Positions 34,817 to 44,519 are shown, numbered from the stretch's first letter. The stretch is 64,000 nucleotides of DNA from Hyphomicrobium sp. (GCF_019744875.1 NZ_JAIETU010000013.1:1-64000), one strand, 5' to 3'. Notes: generated by a model from the letters alone, not told the origin. Numbers and translations are program-made.

Positions 34817-36196
34817 CTACCGCACGAGATGCGTGACCAGCGCCCGCAGTTCCGCCGGCTTGACCGGCTTGCGCAGGATTTCGCATCCCGCCGCATCCAC
34901 CCTGCCCGCAACTTCGGACGAGTGATCGGCAGTAATCACGACCGCCGGGATCGCCGCCGTCCGCCCCGCGCGCAGCGCCGCGACCGCCGAGAGCCCGCAA
35001 TCGCCGTTATCGAGATGGAAGTCCGCCAGGATGATGTCGGGATGGAACGACGGCTCATCCGCGATCAGCCGGTCCACGGCCGCCAGCCCGCCCAACAGCC
35101 GGATGTTGCAACCCCACCGGTCGAGCAACGCGCGCATGGCATCGCGAACCGCCGCATCGTTGTCGATGACAACCACGTTGAGCGCGGCGAGCCCGTAGGC
35201 GAGCGCGGCAGGCTTGCGCAGCGTGCGCGTGAACGCCGGATGCGACACCACTCCGTCGGACACCGGCACATAGACCGAGAACCGGGTTCCCTTGCCCACC
35301 TCCGAGCAAAGCTCGATCCGATGCCCCAACGTTTCGCCCATGCGCGCGATGATGGCCAGCCCAATGCCGAAGCCGCCGCCAAGCGAGCGCTGGCCCGCAG
35401 CGCCGCGATGGAACTCCTCGAAGATCTTTGTCTGCTCGGCGGGCGCAATGCCCGGTCCCGTATCCCAGACGTCGATGCGCAGGTGATCGCCCCGCCGCCG
35501 GCCGGCCAGCAGCACACGCCCGCGCTCGGTGTACTGCACCGCGTTGGCAAGCAGGTTCTGCAGGATCCGCCGCAGCATCAGCGGGTCCGAGAACACCAGG
35601 GTGTCCCGCGCGGTCATCGACAGCTCGAGGCCCTTGGCGCGCGCGATCGGCGTCAGGTCGACGAGCACGGACCGGAACAGGTCGAGCGTATCGATGGTCT
35701 GGAACGACGGCTTCAGCGCCCCGGACTCGAGCTTCGACAGGTCGAGAATGGTTCGCAGCAGCTCCTCAATGGTTGAGAGCGCATGGTCCACCTGGCCGAT
35801 CAGGCGCTGATGCGCTTGGTTGTCGTGGATCTCCGAAAGGGCCGACAACGACAGTCGGGCGGCGTGCAACGGTTGCAGCAGATCGTGACCGACGGCCGTG
35901 AAGAAGCCCGTCTTGAAGCGGTTGGCCCGCTCCGCCCCATCGCGCGCCGACATCAGCTGCTCGTTAGTGCGTTCGAGCCGGTTGAGCGCGGTCTTCAATT
36001 CTTCGGTGCGCGCACGCACCTGTGTCTCGAGCCCGATGGCCGTCTGGAACATCGAATAGGCGTTCGCCTGATAGTCCATCGACCGCTCGACGCGCTGCAT
36101 CAGCGCGGCGTTGATCTTGGCAAGCTTCGAGTTGCGACGCTCGAGATCTTCGATCGCATCCGCACGCGAGAAGCTTTTTGTATCGTCGATGCTCAA
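34817..36196 (-). CDS. Soluble hybrid histidine kinase with C-terminal receiver
   Basis: A 459-residue cytoplasmic hybrid kinase with no membrane helices. A predicted coiled coil (1-95) leads to the DHp helix with H104 (AVGHDLLQPLHAARL). The HATPase has N-box NLLANAVQY, G1 DTGPGI and G2 GGGFGIGLA. A C-terminal receiver has D392 (ILADFHL). The start is TTG 36196, giving a TTGA overlap with the FIST gene. The layout matches NahK-type kinases paired with NosP FIST proteins. Its relay may end on the LuxR regulator next door. Confidence 0.88.
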   Translation of the reverse strand: MSIDDTKSFSRADAIEDLERRNSKLAKINAALMQRVERSMDYQANAYSMFQTAIGLETQVRARTEELKTALNRLERTNEQLMSARDGAERANRFKTGFFTAVGHDLLQPLHAARLSLSALSEIHDNQAHQRLIGQVDHALSTIEELLRTILDLSKLESGALKPSFQTIDTLDLFRSVLVDLTPIARAKGLELSMTARDTLVFSDPLMLRRILQNLLANAVQYTERGRVLLAGRRRGDHLRIDVWDTGPGIAPAEQTKIFEEFHRGAAGQRSLGGGFGIGLAIIARMGETLGHRIELCSEVGKGTRFSVYVPVSDGVVSHPAFTRTLRKPAALAYGLAALNVVVIDNDAAVRDAMRALLDRWGCNIRLLGGLAAVDRLIADEPSFHPDIILADFHLDNGDCGLSAVAALRAGRTAAIPAVVITADHSSEVAGRVDAAGCEILRKPVKPAELRALVTHLVR

Positions 36197-37359
36197 CGCA
36201 CGCCTCGCCGAGGCCCGAACGCAACGCCGGTCAGCGTCTGATTGAGATGCATGGCGTTGTGCTGCTCACCGTAGGTGTGGAAGCCGACCACGCCATAACT
36301 TTTGTACAGATCTTCCATCTGTCGACGGACCTGCCGGTTCTCCGCGTCGAGACGTCTCAACACGCAATCAAAGCCGAGCACGAGATCGATGCCGCCGAGC
36401 GCGCTGTCGAGATCGGCCAGCACACGCTCGGTGGAACTCAGCATATCCTTAGGCCGCGCAACCGTGAAGACGAGACCTTCGTCGATAGCACAAAAGAACG
36501 ACAGGCTTCCGTCCGGGTTCATGTTGCGGATCGAGCGGCAGTAGTAGTCGCCGCCCACTTTCACCACCAGCGGATACGAAGCAAAGCTGAACGGTCCGAG
36601 ATCGTCGGGCATCAGACCGATGGCGTTGGCGTACTCTCGCGCCGCCGGCTCCGCATTGAGTTCGTGCACGGTGCGATCGGACGTGTTCGCCGCCGTGACC
36701 ACGAGCTTGATCTCCGTCGGCTCGAAGTTCGACGTCTTGAAAATGCGGAACGGAAATTCGCTCTCGATCAAGATGAGCACGGCGGCACGGCCGAGCGCGC
36801 GCCCCTCATGAATGATGGAGGTCTGCGAGAAGGCCATGCCGTCGCCGGCCGACCCGCCGATCAGCGGCATATCGCCGAACGCCCAATGGACGGCCGCCAC
36901 CAGCGCTTCCTCGGCGTTGCAGAGGCCGTCGACCAGCAGCACGCCGAACACGCTGTCGGATGGCTTTCCGGCGGCGCCATATCCCATCTGCGCTTTGAGG
37001 CGCGCCACGATCTCACTCGACCGTTCGACGCCGAACTCCGCCACGTCCTCGATCACACCGGTATGAATGCGAAACCCTTCGCGCGGAAAGGCGAGCAGCA
37101 CCACGCCTTTCTCGAACAGCCCATCGGGGGAGATCCCCCCCGACGTGGAGCAGCCGGTGATGGCAACCCCGGGAAACGCTTCCGTGAGCCCGGCGGCAAC
37201 ATCCTCGGCAGCATAGTCAGTCGAAAAAAAGGCCACGATGTGCTGGAAGTCGCCGTTGAGGGCGCCCTTCAAATCGCGAATGGCTTCCCCAACCGCTGGA
37301 GCACAGGTGCTCGCGATGCCGATCCCACACGAGCCTGCGGCGGCCGAAACTCGCCCCAT
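36193..37359 (-). CDS. FIST-domain sensor protein (NosP-like)
   Basis: A 388-residue cytoplasmic FIST-N/FIST-C protein (GCSTSGGISPDGLFEKGVVLLAF in the N-part, GLVFTVARPKDMLSSTERVL in the C-part). FIST proteins sense small ligands; NosP is a haem nitric-oxide sensor encoded beside a NahK-type hybrid kinase, as here. A haem-binding His cannot be fixed from sequence alone. GGGGAG lies about 8 nt before ATG 37359. Confidence 0.82.
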   Translation of the reverse strand: MGRVSAAAGSCGIGIASTCAPAVGEAIRDLKGALNGDFQHIVAFFSTDYAAEDVAAGLTEAFPGVAITGCSTSGGISPDGLFEKGVVLLAFPREGFRIHTGVIEDVAEFGVERSSEIVARLKAQMGYGAAGKPSDSVFGVLLVDGLCNAEEALVAAVHWAFGDMPLIGGSAGDGMAFSQTSIIHEGRALGRAAVLILIESEFPFRIFKTSNFEPTEIKLVVTAANTSDRTVHELNAEPAAREYANAIGLMPDDLGPFSFASYPLVVKVGGDYYCRSIRNMNPDGSLSFFCAIDEGLVFTVARPKDMLSSTERVLADLDSALGGIDLVLGFDCVLRRLDAENRQVRRQMEDLYKSYGVVGFHTYGEQHNAMHLNQTLTGVAFGPRRGVR

Positions 37360-37637
37360 GCATCTCTCTCCCCTTCGCGCTTCTCGTTACGTACCTTGAG
37401 GCACGCTCGGGCGCATATTTTCAACGTTGCCTGCAACGCTGCCACACCTGTCCAGCCGTCGCAAACAAACTCGTACAGCCCGGTAAAATCTGACCAATCC
37501 GATTGGACCGGAACGAAGTGTGACACCCGGCGATACCACCGTCAGCGTCCTGTCACCAATCATTTATGGGACTGTCGCGCAGCACTGTTAGCGGAAAACT
37601 CCCACCGCGGCTCAGGCCGCACGTCGAGGGATGTTGG

Positions 37638-39176
37638 ATGCAGGATCTCGCGCTCTCCGCCAAAGGAGAAAACGTCGTAAACGCGCAGTCCCGGCCGCTG
37701 CCGGAACCGGGCGTCGACGCGCGAACCGGCTGGCTGGCCCTCGCTGCGGCCCTGACCGCTCTCGCAGCGTTCCGCCTGGTGGCTTTGGCGCTGAACGGCA
37801 CGGACCTGCACATGGACGAAGCCCAGTACTGGGACTGGGCCCAGCAGCCGGCATTCGGCTACTTCTCCAAACCACCCCTGTTGGCCTGGATCATTGCGGC
37901 GACGACCGCCGTCTGCGGCGATGGCGAGTTCTGCGTGCGGCTGCCCGCGGTGGTGCTTCACCTCGTGACCGCCGCCCTCGTCTACGCTGTCGCCCGCAGG
38001 CTCTATACGCCCCTGGTCGCGATGCTGTCGGCGCTTGCCTATGCGCTGCTGCCCGCCGTGTCCCTCTCGAGCGGCATCATCACGACGGACATTCCCCTGC
38101 TCGCGGCGTGGGCCCTGGCGCTGCTCGCGTTCACAGGTCTCCTGGAGCGGCCGAACGCACCCGACGCCATCCTGCTGGCGATTGCGCTCGGCCTGGGCCT
38201 GAACGCCAAATACGCGATGGCCTATTTCATCCTGTGCGCGGCCATCTATTTCGCGATTGCGCCTGCTGCCCGAAAGCTTCTCCGCACGCCCCATCTCTGG
38301 CTCGCACTCGTGGCCGGCCTCGCGATGATCGCCCCGAACGTTCTCTGGAACATCGACAACGGCTTCGTCACGTTTTCGCATACGGCCGACAACGCCAAAT
38401 GGGGCGGCATCCCCTTTCACCCCGGCAAGGCCGCTGAGTTCTTCGTCGCGCAGTTCGGCGTCTTCGGACCGATCGTGTTCGGAAGCCTGCTCGTCGTGAC
38501 GTGGCAGATGATGCGGCGTCCGGAAAGCAGAACCTCATCCGACGTATTGCTCGCCAGTTTCTCGATCCCCATCATCGCGCTCGTCACCACGCAGGGCCTG
38601 ATCTCGCGTGCGCATGCCAACTGGGCAGCCCCGGCCTACGTCGCCGCAATCGTGCTCGTCACGGCGGTGATGGTGCGGAACAAAGCCTGGGGCTGGCTCC
38701 GCGCGTCTTTCGCGATCCACGCCGCCGTTGCCATCCTCATCGCGGCCGCAACCTGGCAGGCTGGCCGGTACACGATCCCCGTCGTCGGAGATCCGTTCGC
38801 ACGCACGTTGGGCAATCGCGCATTGGCCGACACCGTACGTGAGGAAATCCAAAAGGCGGCAGACGGGCCGGCACCTATCCGCGCCATCGTGACCGACGAG
38901 CGCGAGGCAGCCGCCGCTCTCGCCTACTACGGGCGTGACATTCCACTGCCCCAGCTTGCGATGCGCCCGCGCGCCACTCCGCAAAACCACTTCGAAATGA
39001 CGCGACCGCTGACGCCGGGCGGACCGGAGCCCGTTCTCTACGTGACCCGCCGCGCAACGTCGGTTCCGGAAGGCCGCTTCCGCGCGGCGTCCGCACCGTC
39101 AGAACGCAGCGTCCGCGCGGGCCAACAAACCGAAACCTACCGATTTTTCACACTGCTCGCGACCGGGAACAAGTGA
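37638..39176 (+). CDS. ArnT/Rgt-like glycosyltransferase (GT39/GT83, membrane)
   Basis: A 512-residue polytopic inner-membrane glycosyltransferase using a polyprenyl-phosphate sugar. The first periplasmic loop holds the DE motif in LHMDEAQYWDWA and FGYFSKPPLLAW. About 11-12 helices follow and a soluble C-terminal domain. ATG 37638 follows GAGGGA; the frame opens at 37566. In this cassette (PAP2, GT2, LABN) a lipid A or glycolipid sugar transfer is likely. Confidence 0.85.
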   Translation: MQDLALSAKGENVVNAQSRPLPEPGVDARTGWLALAAALTALAAFRLVALALNGTDLHMDEAQYWDWAQQPAFGYFSKPPLLAWIIAATTAVCGDGEFCVRLPAVVLHLVTAALVYAVARRLYTPLVAMLSALAYALLPAVSLSSGIITTDIPLLAAWALALLAFTGLLERPNAPDAILLAIALGLGLNAKYAMAYFILCAAIYFAIAPAARKLLRTPHLWLALVAGLAMIAPNVLWNIDNGFVTFSHTADNAKWGGIPFHPGKAAEFFVAQFGVFGPIVFGSLLVVTWQMMRRPESRTSSDVLLASFSIPIIALVTTQGLISRAHANWAAPAYVAAIVLVTAVMVRNKAWGWLRASFAIHAAVAILIAAATWQAGRYTIPVVGDPFARTLGNRALADTVREEIQKAADGPAPIRAIVTDEREAAAALAYYGRDIPLPQLAMRPRATPQNHFEMTRPLTPGGPEPVLYVTRRATSVPEGRFRAASAPSERSVRAGQQTETYRFFTLLATGNK

Positions 39177-39179
39177 AGC

Positions 39180-39971
39180 ATGATCGCCTACGACCACAAA
39201 GCGACTGAAAGCAAACTGCGCCGGGAATTTCTGATCGGCACCGTGCTCATGGCCTTCCCGCTTGCAGCACTCCTGATCTCCGCGCCCCAAATCGATCTTG
39301 GGGTATCGGCGGCCGTTCGCCAGTTGTGCGAACCGGCGCCTGCCGGCTTCCCGTGGTGCAGAAGCGTGACGGCGGTCACCCTGGCCCGGAATGTCTTCAT
39401 CGGCCTGTTCGCCGCCGTCGCGATCGCCACGGTCGCCACAACCGTCTACGTCATGGTGACGGAACGGCGCCTCCTGGGCTTCAGGCAAGTTCGATGCCTG
39501 TTCGTGATTGCCGTCCTCATTGTCGGGCCCGGCGTCGTCGCAAATCTCATTCTCAAGGACAACCTTGGCCGGGCGAGACCTCGCGAAGTCATCGAATTCG
39601 GCGGAACGAAAGCCTATTCGCCGCCGCTGCTTCCCTCCCGCGAATGCGACCGGAACTGCTCGTTCGTCAGCGGCGAAGCCTCATCCCAATTTGCGGCGTT
39701 CTTCGCATTGGCATTCGTGTTGCCCCAGTTCCGGAAAGCGCTGATCGGCGTCGCCCTGGCCGCCGGCACCGTCGCAGGTGCGGTCCGGATCACGCAAGGC
39801 GGGCACTTTGTGAGCGACGTCGTGTTCGCCGGCATCGCCATGGCGCTGACCGTGAGCGTGCTCCACATCGCGATCATCGGCATCTGGCAGGGCCCGCAAC
39901 TCCGCCCGCGCACGACGCTGGCGCGCTTCTTCCCTTGGCTCACCCTGCCGTTTGCAAGGTCGCGCGGATGA
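39180..39971 (+). CDS. PAP2-family lipid phosphatase (LpxE/LpxF-like)
   Basis: A 263-residue polytopic phosphatase. The PAP2 motifs are KDNLGRARPRE, SFVSGEASSQF and the His-bearing RITQGGHFVSDVVFAG. It sits 3 bp after the GT39 gene and its stop overlaps the next start (ATGA). Such enzymes remove lipid A phosphates or undecaprenyl-pyrophosphate; the operon favours lipid A. Confidence 0.88.
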   Translation: MIAYDHKATESKLRREFLIGTVLMAFPLAALLISAPQIDLGVSAAVRQLCEPAPAGFPWCRSVTAVTLARNVFIGLFAAVAIATVATTVYVMVTERRLLGFRQVRCLFVIAVLIVGPGVVANLILKDNLGRARPREVIEFGGTKAYSPPLLPSRECDRNCSFVSGEASSQFAAFFALAFVLPQFRKALIGVALAAGTVAGAVRITQGGHFVSDVVFAGIAMALTVSVLHIAIIGIWQGPQLRPRTTLARFFPWLTLPFARSRG

Positions 39972-40783
39972 TCGAACCCATGGCAAGCAGAGAAGGCAGT
40001 CTCTCCGTCGTCATCCCGGCCTTCAACGAGGCGGGAAACATCGGCGACCTGGTGATCGAAACAATCGACGCCGTACCCGCATCCCTCTTGCGCGAAATCG
40101 TCGTCGTCGACGATTGCAGCGACGACGGTACCGAAGACGTGCTGAAACGCCTGAGCGTAACGATCCCCGCGCTTCGATACGTGCGCCACGGCGCCCGTGC
40201 CGGCCAAAGCGCGGCATTGCGAACGGGCGTGCGCACCGCAACGGCGCCCCTCATCGCCACGATGGACGGCGACGGGCAGAACGACCCGCGAGACATCCTG
40301 AAACTGCTCGCAGCACTCGAAGCCCCGAGCGGCGAGACCGTTGTCCTGGCCGGAGGCGTCCGCACGCAACGGCGGGCGGAAGCCTCTAAGCGCATCGCAT
40401 CCAAGGCCGCCAACTGGATCCGCGACGCCGTGCTCGCCGATCACTGCCCCGACACGGGATGCGGCATCAAAGTCATCCGCCGCGACGTGTTCATGGACCT
40501 CCCGTACTTCTCGGGCATGCACCGCTATCTCCCGGCCCTCGTGAGGGCTTACGGCTGCGCAGCCGTCTACGTGCCGGTCAACGATCGCCCACGCCGCACC
40601 GGCGTCTCCAAATATTCGAACCTGGGCCGCGCCCTGATCGGCATCTACGACCTCGTCGGCGTCCGCTGGTTGATCCGACGGACGGTCCTTCCGAACCGCA
40701 GCACCGCTCTCGCCCTACGCGAGCAGGAAGGCGCACACAGGTCCCTCGCCCAGCAAAAGGAGCCTGCATGTTTGCAAAGCTGA
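39968..40783 (+). CDS. GT2-family polyprenyl-phosphate glycosyltransferase (ArnC/RgtE-like)
   Basis: A 271-residue GT2 enzyme. SLSVVIPAFNEAGNI begins the nucleotide-sugar fold; VVVDDCSDDGTEDV and MDGDGQNDP are the GT2 DxD-like motifs. It likely builds dodecaprenyl-phosphate sugar for the GT39 enzyme. A C-terminal TM pair typical of ArnC is not evident; the LABN partner protein may supply the membrane part. ATG overlaps the PAP2 stop. Confidence 0.88.
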   Translation: MIEPMASREGSLSVVIPAFNEAGNIGDLVIETIDAVPASLLREIVVVDDCSDDGTEDVLKRLSVTIPALRYVRHGARAGQSAALRTGVRTATAPLIATMDGDGQNDPRDILKLLAALEAPSGETVVLAGGVRTQRRAEASKRIASKAANWIRDAVLADHCPDTGCGIKVIRRDVFMDLPYFSGMHRYLPALVRAYGCAAVYVPVNDRPRRTGVSKYSNLGRALIGIYDLVGVRWLIRRTVLPNRSTALALREQEGAHRSLAQQKEPACLQS

Positions 40784-41118
40784 CCACGTGGTGGGCCGCA
40801 CTGACGCCGGAAGAACTGCTCTGGCTCTCCATCGGGTTGCTTGGCCAGGCGCTGTTTTCGGCACGCTGGATCCTGCAGTGGCTCGTGACCGAGCGGTCGC
40901 GCCGCTCCACGGTCCCGGTCACGTTCTGGTACCTGAGCCTCCTTGGCGGCCTTTTGGTACTGGCCTACGGCCTCCATCGAATGGATCCCGTGATCCTGAT
41001 CGGCCAGTTCGGCGTGATCATCTATGCGCGCAACGTCTTCTTCATCCGGCGCGAACAGGGCGAGACGGCGACTGTCATCAACCCGTCACAGCCAGGAATG
41101 AAACATGCACGCCAGTGA
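40768..41118 (+). CDS. Lipid-A-disaccharide synthase N-terminal-domain (LABN) small membrane protein
   Basis: A 116-residue protein with about three helices. The LABN pattern is GLLGQALFSARWILQWLVTE followed by SRRSTVPVTFWYLSLLGGLL and GQFGVIIYARNVFFIRR. It overlaps the GT2 end by 16 bp, so it is co-translated. The Rhizobium RgtF-type partners of the GT2 RgtE have this form; the analogy is inference. Confidence 0.86.
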   Translation: MFAKLTTWWAALTPEELLWLSIGLLGQALFSARWILQWLVTERSRRSTVPVTFWYLSLLGGLLVLAYGLHRMDPVILIGQFGVIIYARNVFFIRREQGETATVINPSQPGMKHARQ

Positions 41119-41166
41119 GCCGGCGGCAACGCCGGTAAGAATGCCAACGACGGAGCAGTCGGCCCG

Positions 41167-42072
41167 ATGACGAACAATGATGAGCTGTCAAAGAAGATAA
41201 CGGAAGACTTCCTCGACAGCTTCGACGAGGAGCTCGAACTGGAGCTGGAGGACGAGCACCTTTCCAGCGAGCAGGACGCCGGCTCCACGGGCCTCGACCG
41301 CAAGCTCTACTTCAAAGAGCTGTTCCGCATGCAGCGCGAGCTGGTCAAGCTGCAGGACTGGGTGGTGAACCAGAAGCTCAAGGTCGTCGTCATTTTCGAA
41401 GGCCGTGACGCGGCCGGCAAGGGCGGTGTCATCAAGCGCATCACCCAGCGGCTCAACCCGCGCGTCTGCCGGGTGGCGGCGCTGCCCGCGCCGAGCGAGC
41501 GCGAACGCACGCAATGGTACTTCCAGCGCTACACAGCCCATCTTCCCGCCGCGGGTGAGATCGTGCTCTTCGACCGCAGCTGGTACAATCGCGCCGGCGT
41601 CGAGCGCGTCATGGGCTTCTGCTCCGAAACCGAGGTCGAGGAGTTTTTCCGCTCCGCGCCAGAGTTCGAGCGCATGCTGGTCCGCTCGGGCATCCTGCTC
41701 GTGAAGTACTGGTTCTCGATCACCGACGAAGAGCAGAACTTCCGCTTCTCGATGCGCATCCGCGATCCGCTGAAGCAGTGGAAGCTCTCGCCGATGGATC
41801 TGGAATCGCGCCGCCGCTGGGAGGCCTACACCAAGGCCAAGGAAGCAATGCTCGAGCGCACGCACATTCCCGAGGCGCCGTGGTGGGTCATCGAGGCCGT
41901 CGACAAGAAGCGCGCGCGACTGAACTGCATCGGCCACCTCTTGACGCAGATCCCCTACCGCGAAGTCGAACGCGCGCCCATCGTGCTGCCCGAGCGCGTC
42001 AAGAACCCGGACTACATCCGCGGCCCCGTGCCGGACGAGCTCTACGTTCCCGATCTCTACGGCGAAGACTGA
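41167..42072 (+). CDS. ppk2: Polyphosphate kinase 2 (PPK2 class I)
   Basis: A 301-residue cytosolic kinase using polyphosphate to phosphorylate nucleoside diphosphates (or the reverse). An acidic N-tail (1-45) precedes Walker A EGRDAAGKGG (78-87) and Walker B VLFDRSWYNRAGVERVMGF. The lid is FRFSMRIRDPLKQWKLSPMD. A strong hairpin follows. Confidence 0.94.
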   Translation: MTNNDELSKKITEDFLDSFDEELELELEDEHLSSEQDAGSTGLDRKLYFKELFRMQRELVKLQDWVVNQKLKVVVIFEGRDAAGKGGVIKRITQRLNPRVCRVAALPAPSERERTQWYFQRYTAHLPAAGEIVLFDRSWYNRAGVERVMGFCSETEVEEFFRSAPEFERMLVRSGILLVKYWFSITDEEQNFRFSMRIRDPLKQWKLSPMDLESRRRWEAYTKAKEAMLERTHIPEAPWWVIEAVDKKRARLNCIGHLLTQIPYREVERAPIVLPERVKNPDYIRGPVPDELYVPDLYGED

Positions 42073-42091
42073 AGCGACCCGCCGCTAGCCG

Positions 42092-42130
42092 AAAAAAAGC
42101 GCGCCGGACACTGTGTCCGGCGCGCTCGCG
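42092..42130 (-). terminator. Intrinsic terminator after the molybdenum hydroxylase operon
   Basis: A perfect 12-bp stem (GCGCGCCGGACA / TGTCCGGCGCGC, tiny loop) with seven T after it on the minus strand (A7 on plus). It ends the iorA-iorB operon. On the plus strand it may also stop ppk2. Confidence 0.92.
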
Positions 42131-42150
42131 TTTCGACAATCGGAAACGGC

Positions 42151-44517
42151 TCAGCTCACCTTCTCGCCGATGGGCAGGTTGCGCACGCGCTTGCCCGTCG
42201 CGGCGAAGATTGCATTCGCCAGCGCCGGCGCGAACGGCGGAACGCCGGGCTCACCGACGCCGCCCGTATGCCAGGACGGATCCTGCGGCTCGACGATGAC
42301 CGTCGTCACCTTCTTCGGATAGTTTCTCATCGTCGCGATCGGATAGTCGGAGAAGTTCGACTGTTCGACCGCGCCGTCCTTGAAGGTGATGCCGCTGTAG
42401 AGCGCGTTCGACATGCCCATCACAGCTGCACCCTCGATCTGGGAGCGGATGCGTTCCGGGTTGACGTAGAACCCGCAATCGACCGCCGTCACGACCTCCG
42501 GCACGCGCACGGTGCCGTCGGCGTCGACGGCCACGTGCACCACGCTGGCCACGTAGCTCGCGAACGCGCGATGCGCCGCAATGCCAAGACCCTGGCGCTC
42601 CGGCAGCGTCTTGCCCCAGCCGGCCTTCTCGGCCGCGAGCCGGACGACGTTCTTCAACCGCACGGTGTCGATCGGGAACTGCTCGTACGGCTCGCCGTAG
42701 TTCCAGAAGTCTTCCGGGAAGCCGCCGGCCTTGAGATCGATCTTCCGGTCCGGCCCGATCATCTCAAGCAGGAAGTCCTTGGGATCGCGGCCGAGCTTGT
42801 GCGCCATCTCGCACACTGCCGATTGCACGGCGAACGCGCGCGGAATGTTCGACACCGAGCGATACCAGCCGATGCGCGTGTGCGTCTTCGCCTCACCGTT
42901 CTCGCACCGCAGGTTTGGCACATCGAACGGCACGTCGACGAAGCCCATCCCGTACTCGATCGGGAACTGATAGCCGCTGTCGGGCGCAAACGTCGACACG
43001 ATGGAGGGCGCAACGGTCCGATGCCGCCAGCCGATCACCTTGCCGGCGTCGTCGGCAGCCATCTCGATCCGCTCCACAGACGTCGTGTGGTAGAACGAAT
43101 GGCGCGTGTCGTCCTCGCGCGACCACTGCAGCATCACCGGCTCGCCGCCGAGCTTCTGCGACAAGAGTGCCGCTTCGATCATGAAGTCCCACTTGGACTT
43201 CCGCCCGAAACCGCCGCCGAGCAGCGTGACGTGCACGACCACGTCCTCGACCTTCATCTTGAGCGCTTCGGCCACGTCCTTGCGCGCGCCGTACGGGCTC
43301 TGCACCGGCGCCCAGATCTCGGCCTTGCCGTCCTTGATGCGCGCCGATGCCACCAAGGGCTCCATCGCCGCCTGCACGAGGTGCGTCGCGTGATATTCCT
43401 CGCTGAACACCTGCTTAGCCTTGGAGAACGCCGCATCGACGTCGCCCTGGTTGCGGATGACCTTGCCCGGCTTGGCCGCCGTAGCCGACATCTCCTTGGC
43501 GTACTCCGCCGAGTTGTAGGAGGCGTTGGGGCCGAGATCCCAGTCGACGCTGATCGCGTCGCGTCCGAGCATCGCCGCCCACGTCGTGTTGGCCACGACC
43601 GCAAGGCCACCGAGCTGCGCGAACTTGCGCGGCACAGCGTAGACGCCCTCAATTTCGACCACCTTCTCCACGCCCGGAATCTTGAGTGCTTCCGAGGCGT
43701 CGTACGACTTGATCTTCGCGCCGAGAACATCCGGCCGGACCATGGCCGCGAACTTCATGCCGGGCAATCGCACGTCGGCGCCATAGATCGCCTTGCCGAC
43801 GGTGATGTCGCGCAAGTCCGCGATCTTGGTATCGCCCTTGCGCATCAGCGTGAACTCAGCGGGCGTCTTGAACGTCAGCGTTTCGATGGCAGGCGTCGGC
43901 AGCGCCATGGCTGCTTCCGCGAGATCACCGAACCCGATGCTGTCGCCCGTCTCCTTGCCCGCGCCGTCGAGCTTGACGACGGTGTGCGCCTTGGCACGGC
44001 AGAGCTTTGCGTCGACACCCCACTTGGCGGCCGCGGCCGCTTCGAGCATCTGGCGCATCGCCGCGCCGCACTGGCGCATCGGCTGGATGAAATGGCGCAT
44101 GGAGCGCGAGCCGTCGGTGTCCTGGTTGCCGTACTTCGGCTCGTCGCCTTCGGCCTGCACCAGACGCACGCGCGCCCAATCGGCTTCCATTTCGTCGGCC
44201 ACGACCATCGGCAGGCTGGTGCGGATGCCGGTGCCCATCTCCGAACGGTGCGTCACGATCGTGACGTCGCCGCTCTTGTCGATGGCAATGAAGATATGCG
44301 GATCGTTGACGGTCTTGTCGGACATGCCCTCCGCGCCGGTCGGATAGGGCTTCAACGGCTCACGCGCGATTGCGGGCGCAATTTTGACCGCGAGCACAAG
44401 TCCGGAGGCGAGCAGCGCGCCGCCCAGAATGTGCCTGCGGCTGACGTTTTCGATGATGGCCTGCGTCGAGGATTTCTCCGCCCGGGCCTTCGCTTCGTTC
44501 TCGATGTAATGCAACAT
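42151..44517 (-). CDS. Molybdenum hydroxylase large subunit (isoquinoline 1-oxidoreductase beta-like)
   Basis: A 788-residue molybdopterin-cytosine-dinucleotide enzyme large subunit. N-terminal Tat-like signal has SRRHILGGALLASGLVLAV with RR at 27-28. The Mo-binding domain shows FGRKSKWDFMIEAALLS and the catalytic Glu in GGVGEPGVPPFAPALANA near the C-terminus. It starts 2 bp after the small subunit. It resembles IorB/aldehyde dehydrogenase of xanthine dehydrogenase family, and acts in the periplasm if Tat-exported. Substrate unknown (aldehyde or N-heterocycle). Confidence 0.9.
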   Translation of the reverse strand: MLHYIENEAKARAEKSSTQAIIENVSRRHILGGALLASGLVLAVKIAPAIAREPLKPYPTGAEGMSDKTVNDPHIFIAIDKSGDVTIVTHRSEMGTGIRTSLPMVVADEMEADWARVRLVQAEGDEPKYGNQDTDGSRSMRHFIQPMRQCGAAMRQMLEAAAAAKWGVDAKLCRAKAHTVVKLDGAGKETGDSIGFGDLAEAAMALPTPAIETLTFKTPAEFTLMRKGDTKIADLRDITVGKAIYGADVRLPGMKFAAMVRPDVLGAKIKSYDASEALKIPGVEKVVEIEGVYAVPRKFAQLGGLAVVANTTWAAMLGRDAISVDWDLGPNASYNSAEYAKEMSATAAKPGKVIRNQGDVDAAFSKAKQVFSEEYHATHLVQAAMEPLVASARIKDGKAEIWAPVQSPYGARKDVAEALKMKVEDVVVHVTLLGGGFGRKSKWDFMIEAALLSQKLGGEPVMLQWSREDDTRHSFYHTTSVERIEMAADDAGKVIGWRHRTVAPSIVSTFAPDSGYQFPIEYGMGFVDVPFDVPNLRCENGEAKTHTRIGWYRSVSNIPRAFAVQSAVCEMAHKLGRDPKDFLLEMIGPDRKIDLKAGGFPEDFWNYGEPYEQFPIDTVRLKNVVRLAAEKAGWGKTLPERQGLGIAAHRAFASYVASVVHVAVDADGTVRVPEVVTAVDCGFYVNPERIRSQIEGAAVMGMSNALYSGITFKDGAVEQSNFSDYPIATMRNYPKKVTTVIVEPQDPSWHTGGVGEPGVPPFAPALANAIFAATGKRVRNLPIGEKVS

Positions 44518-44519
44518 GA

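Noticed and set aside
42092-42130. Transposon-end or att-like inverted repeat
   Set aside because: It is a textbook terminator hairpin with a T-run for the minus strand gene.
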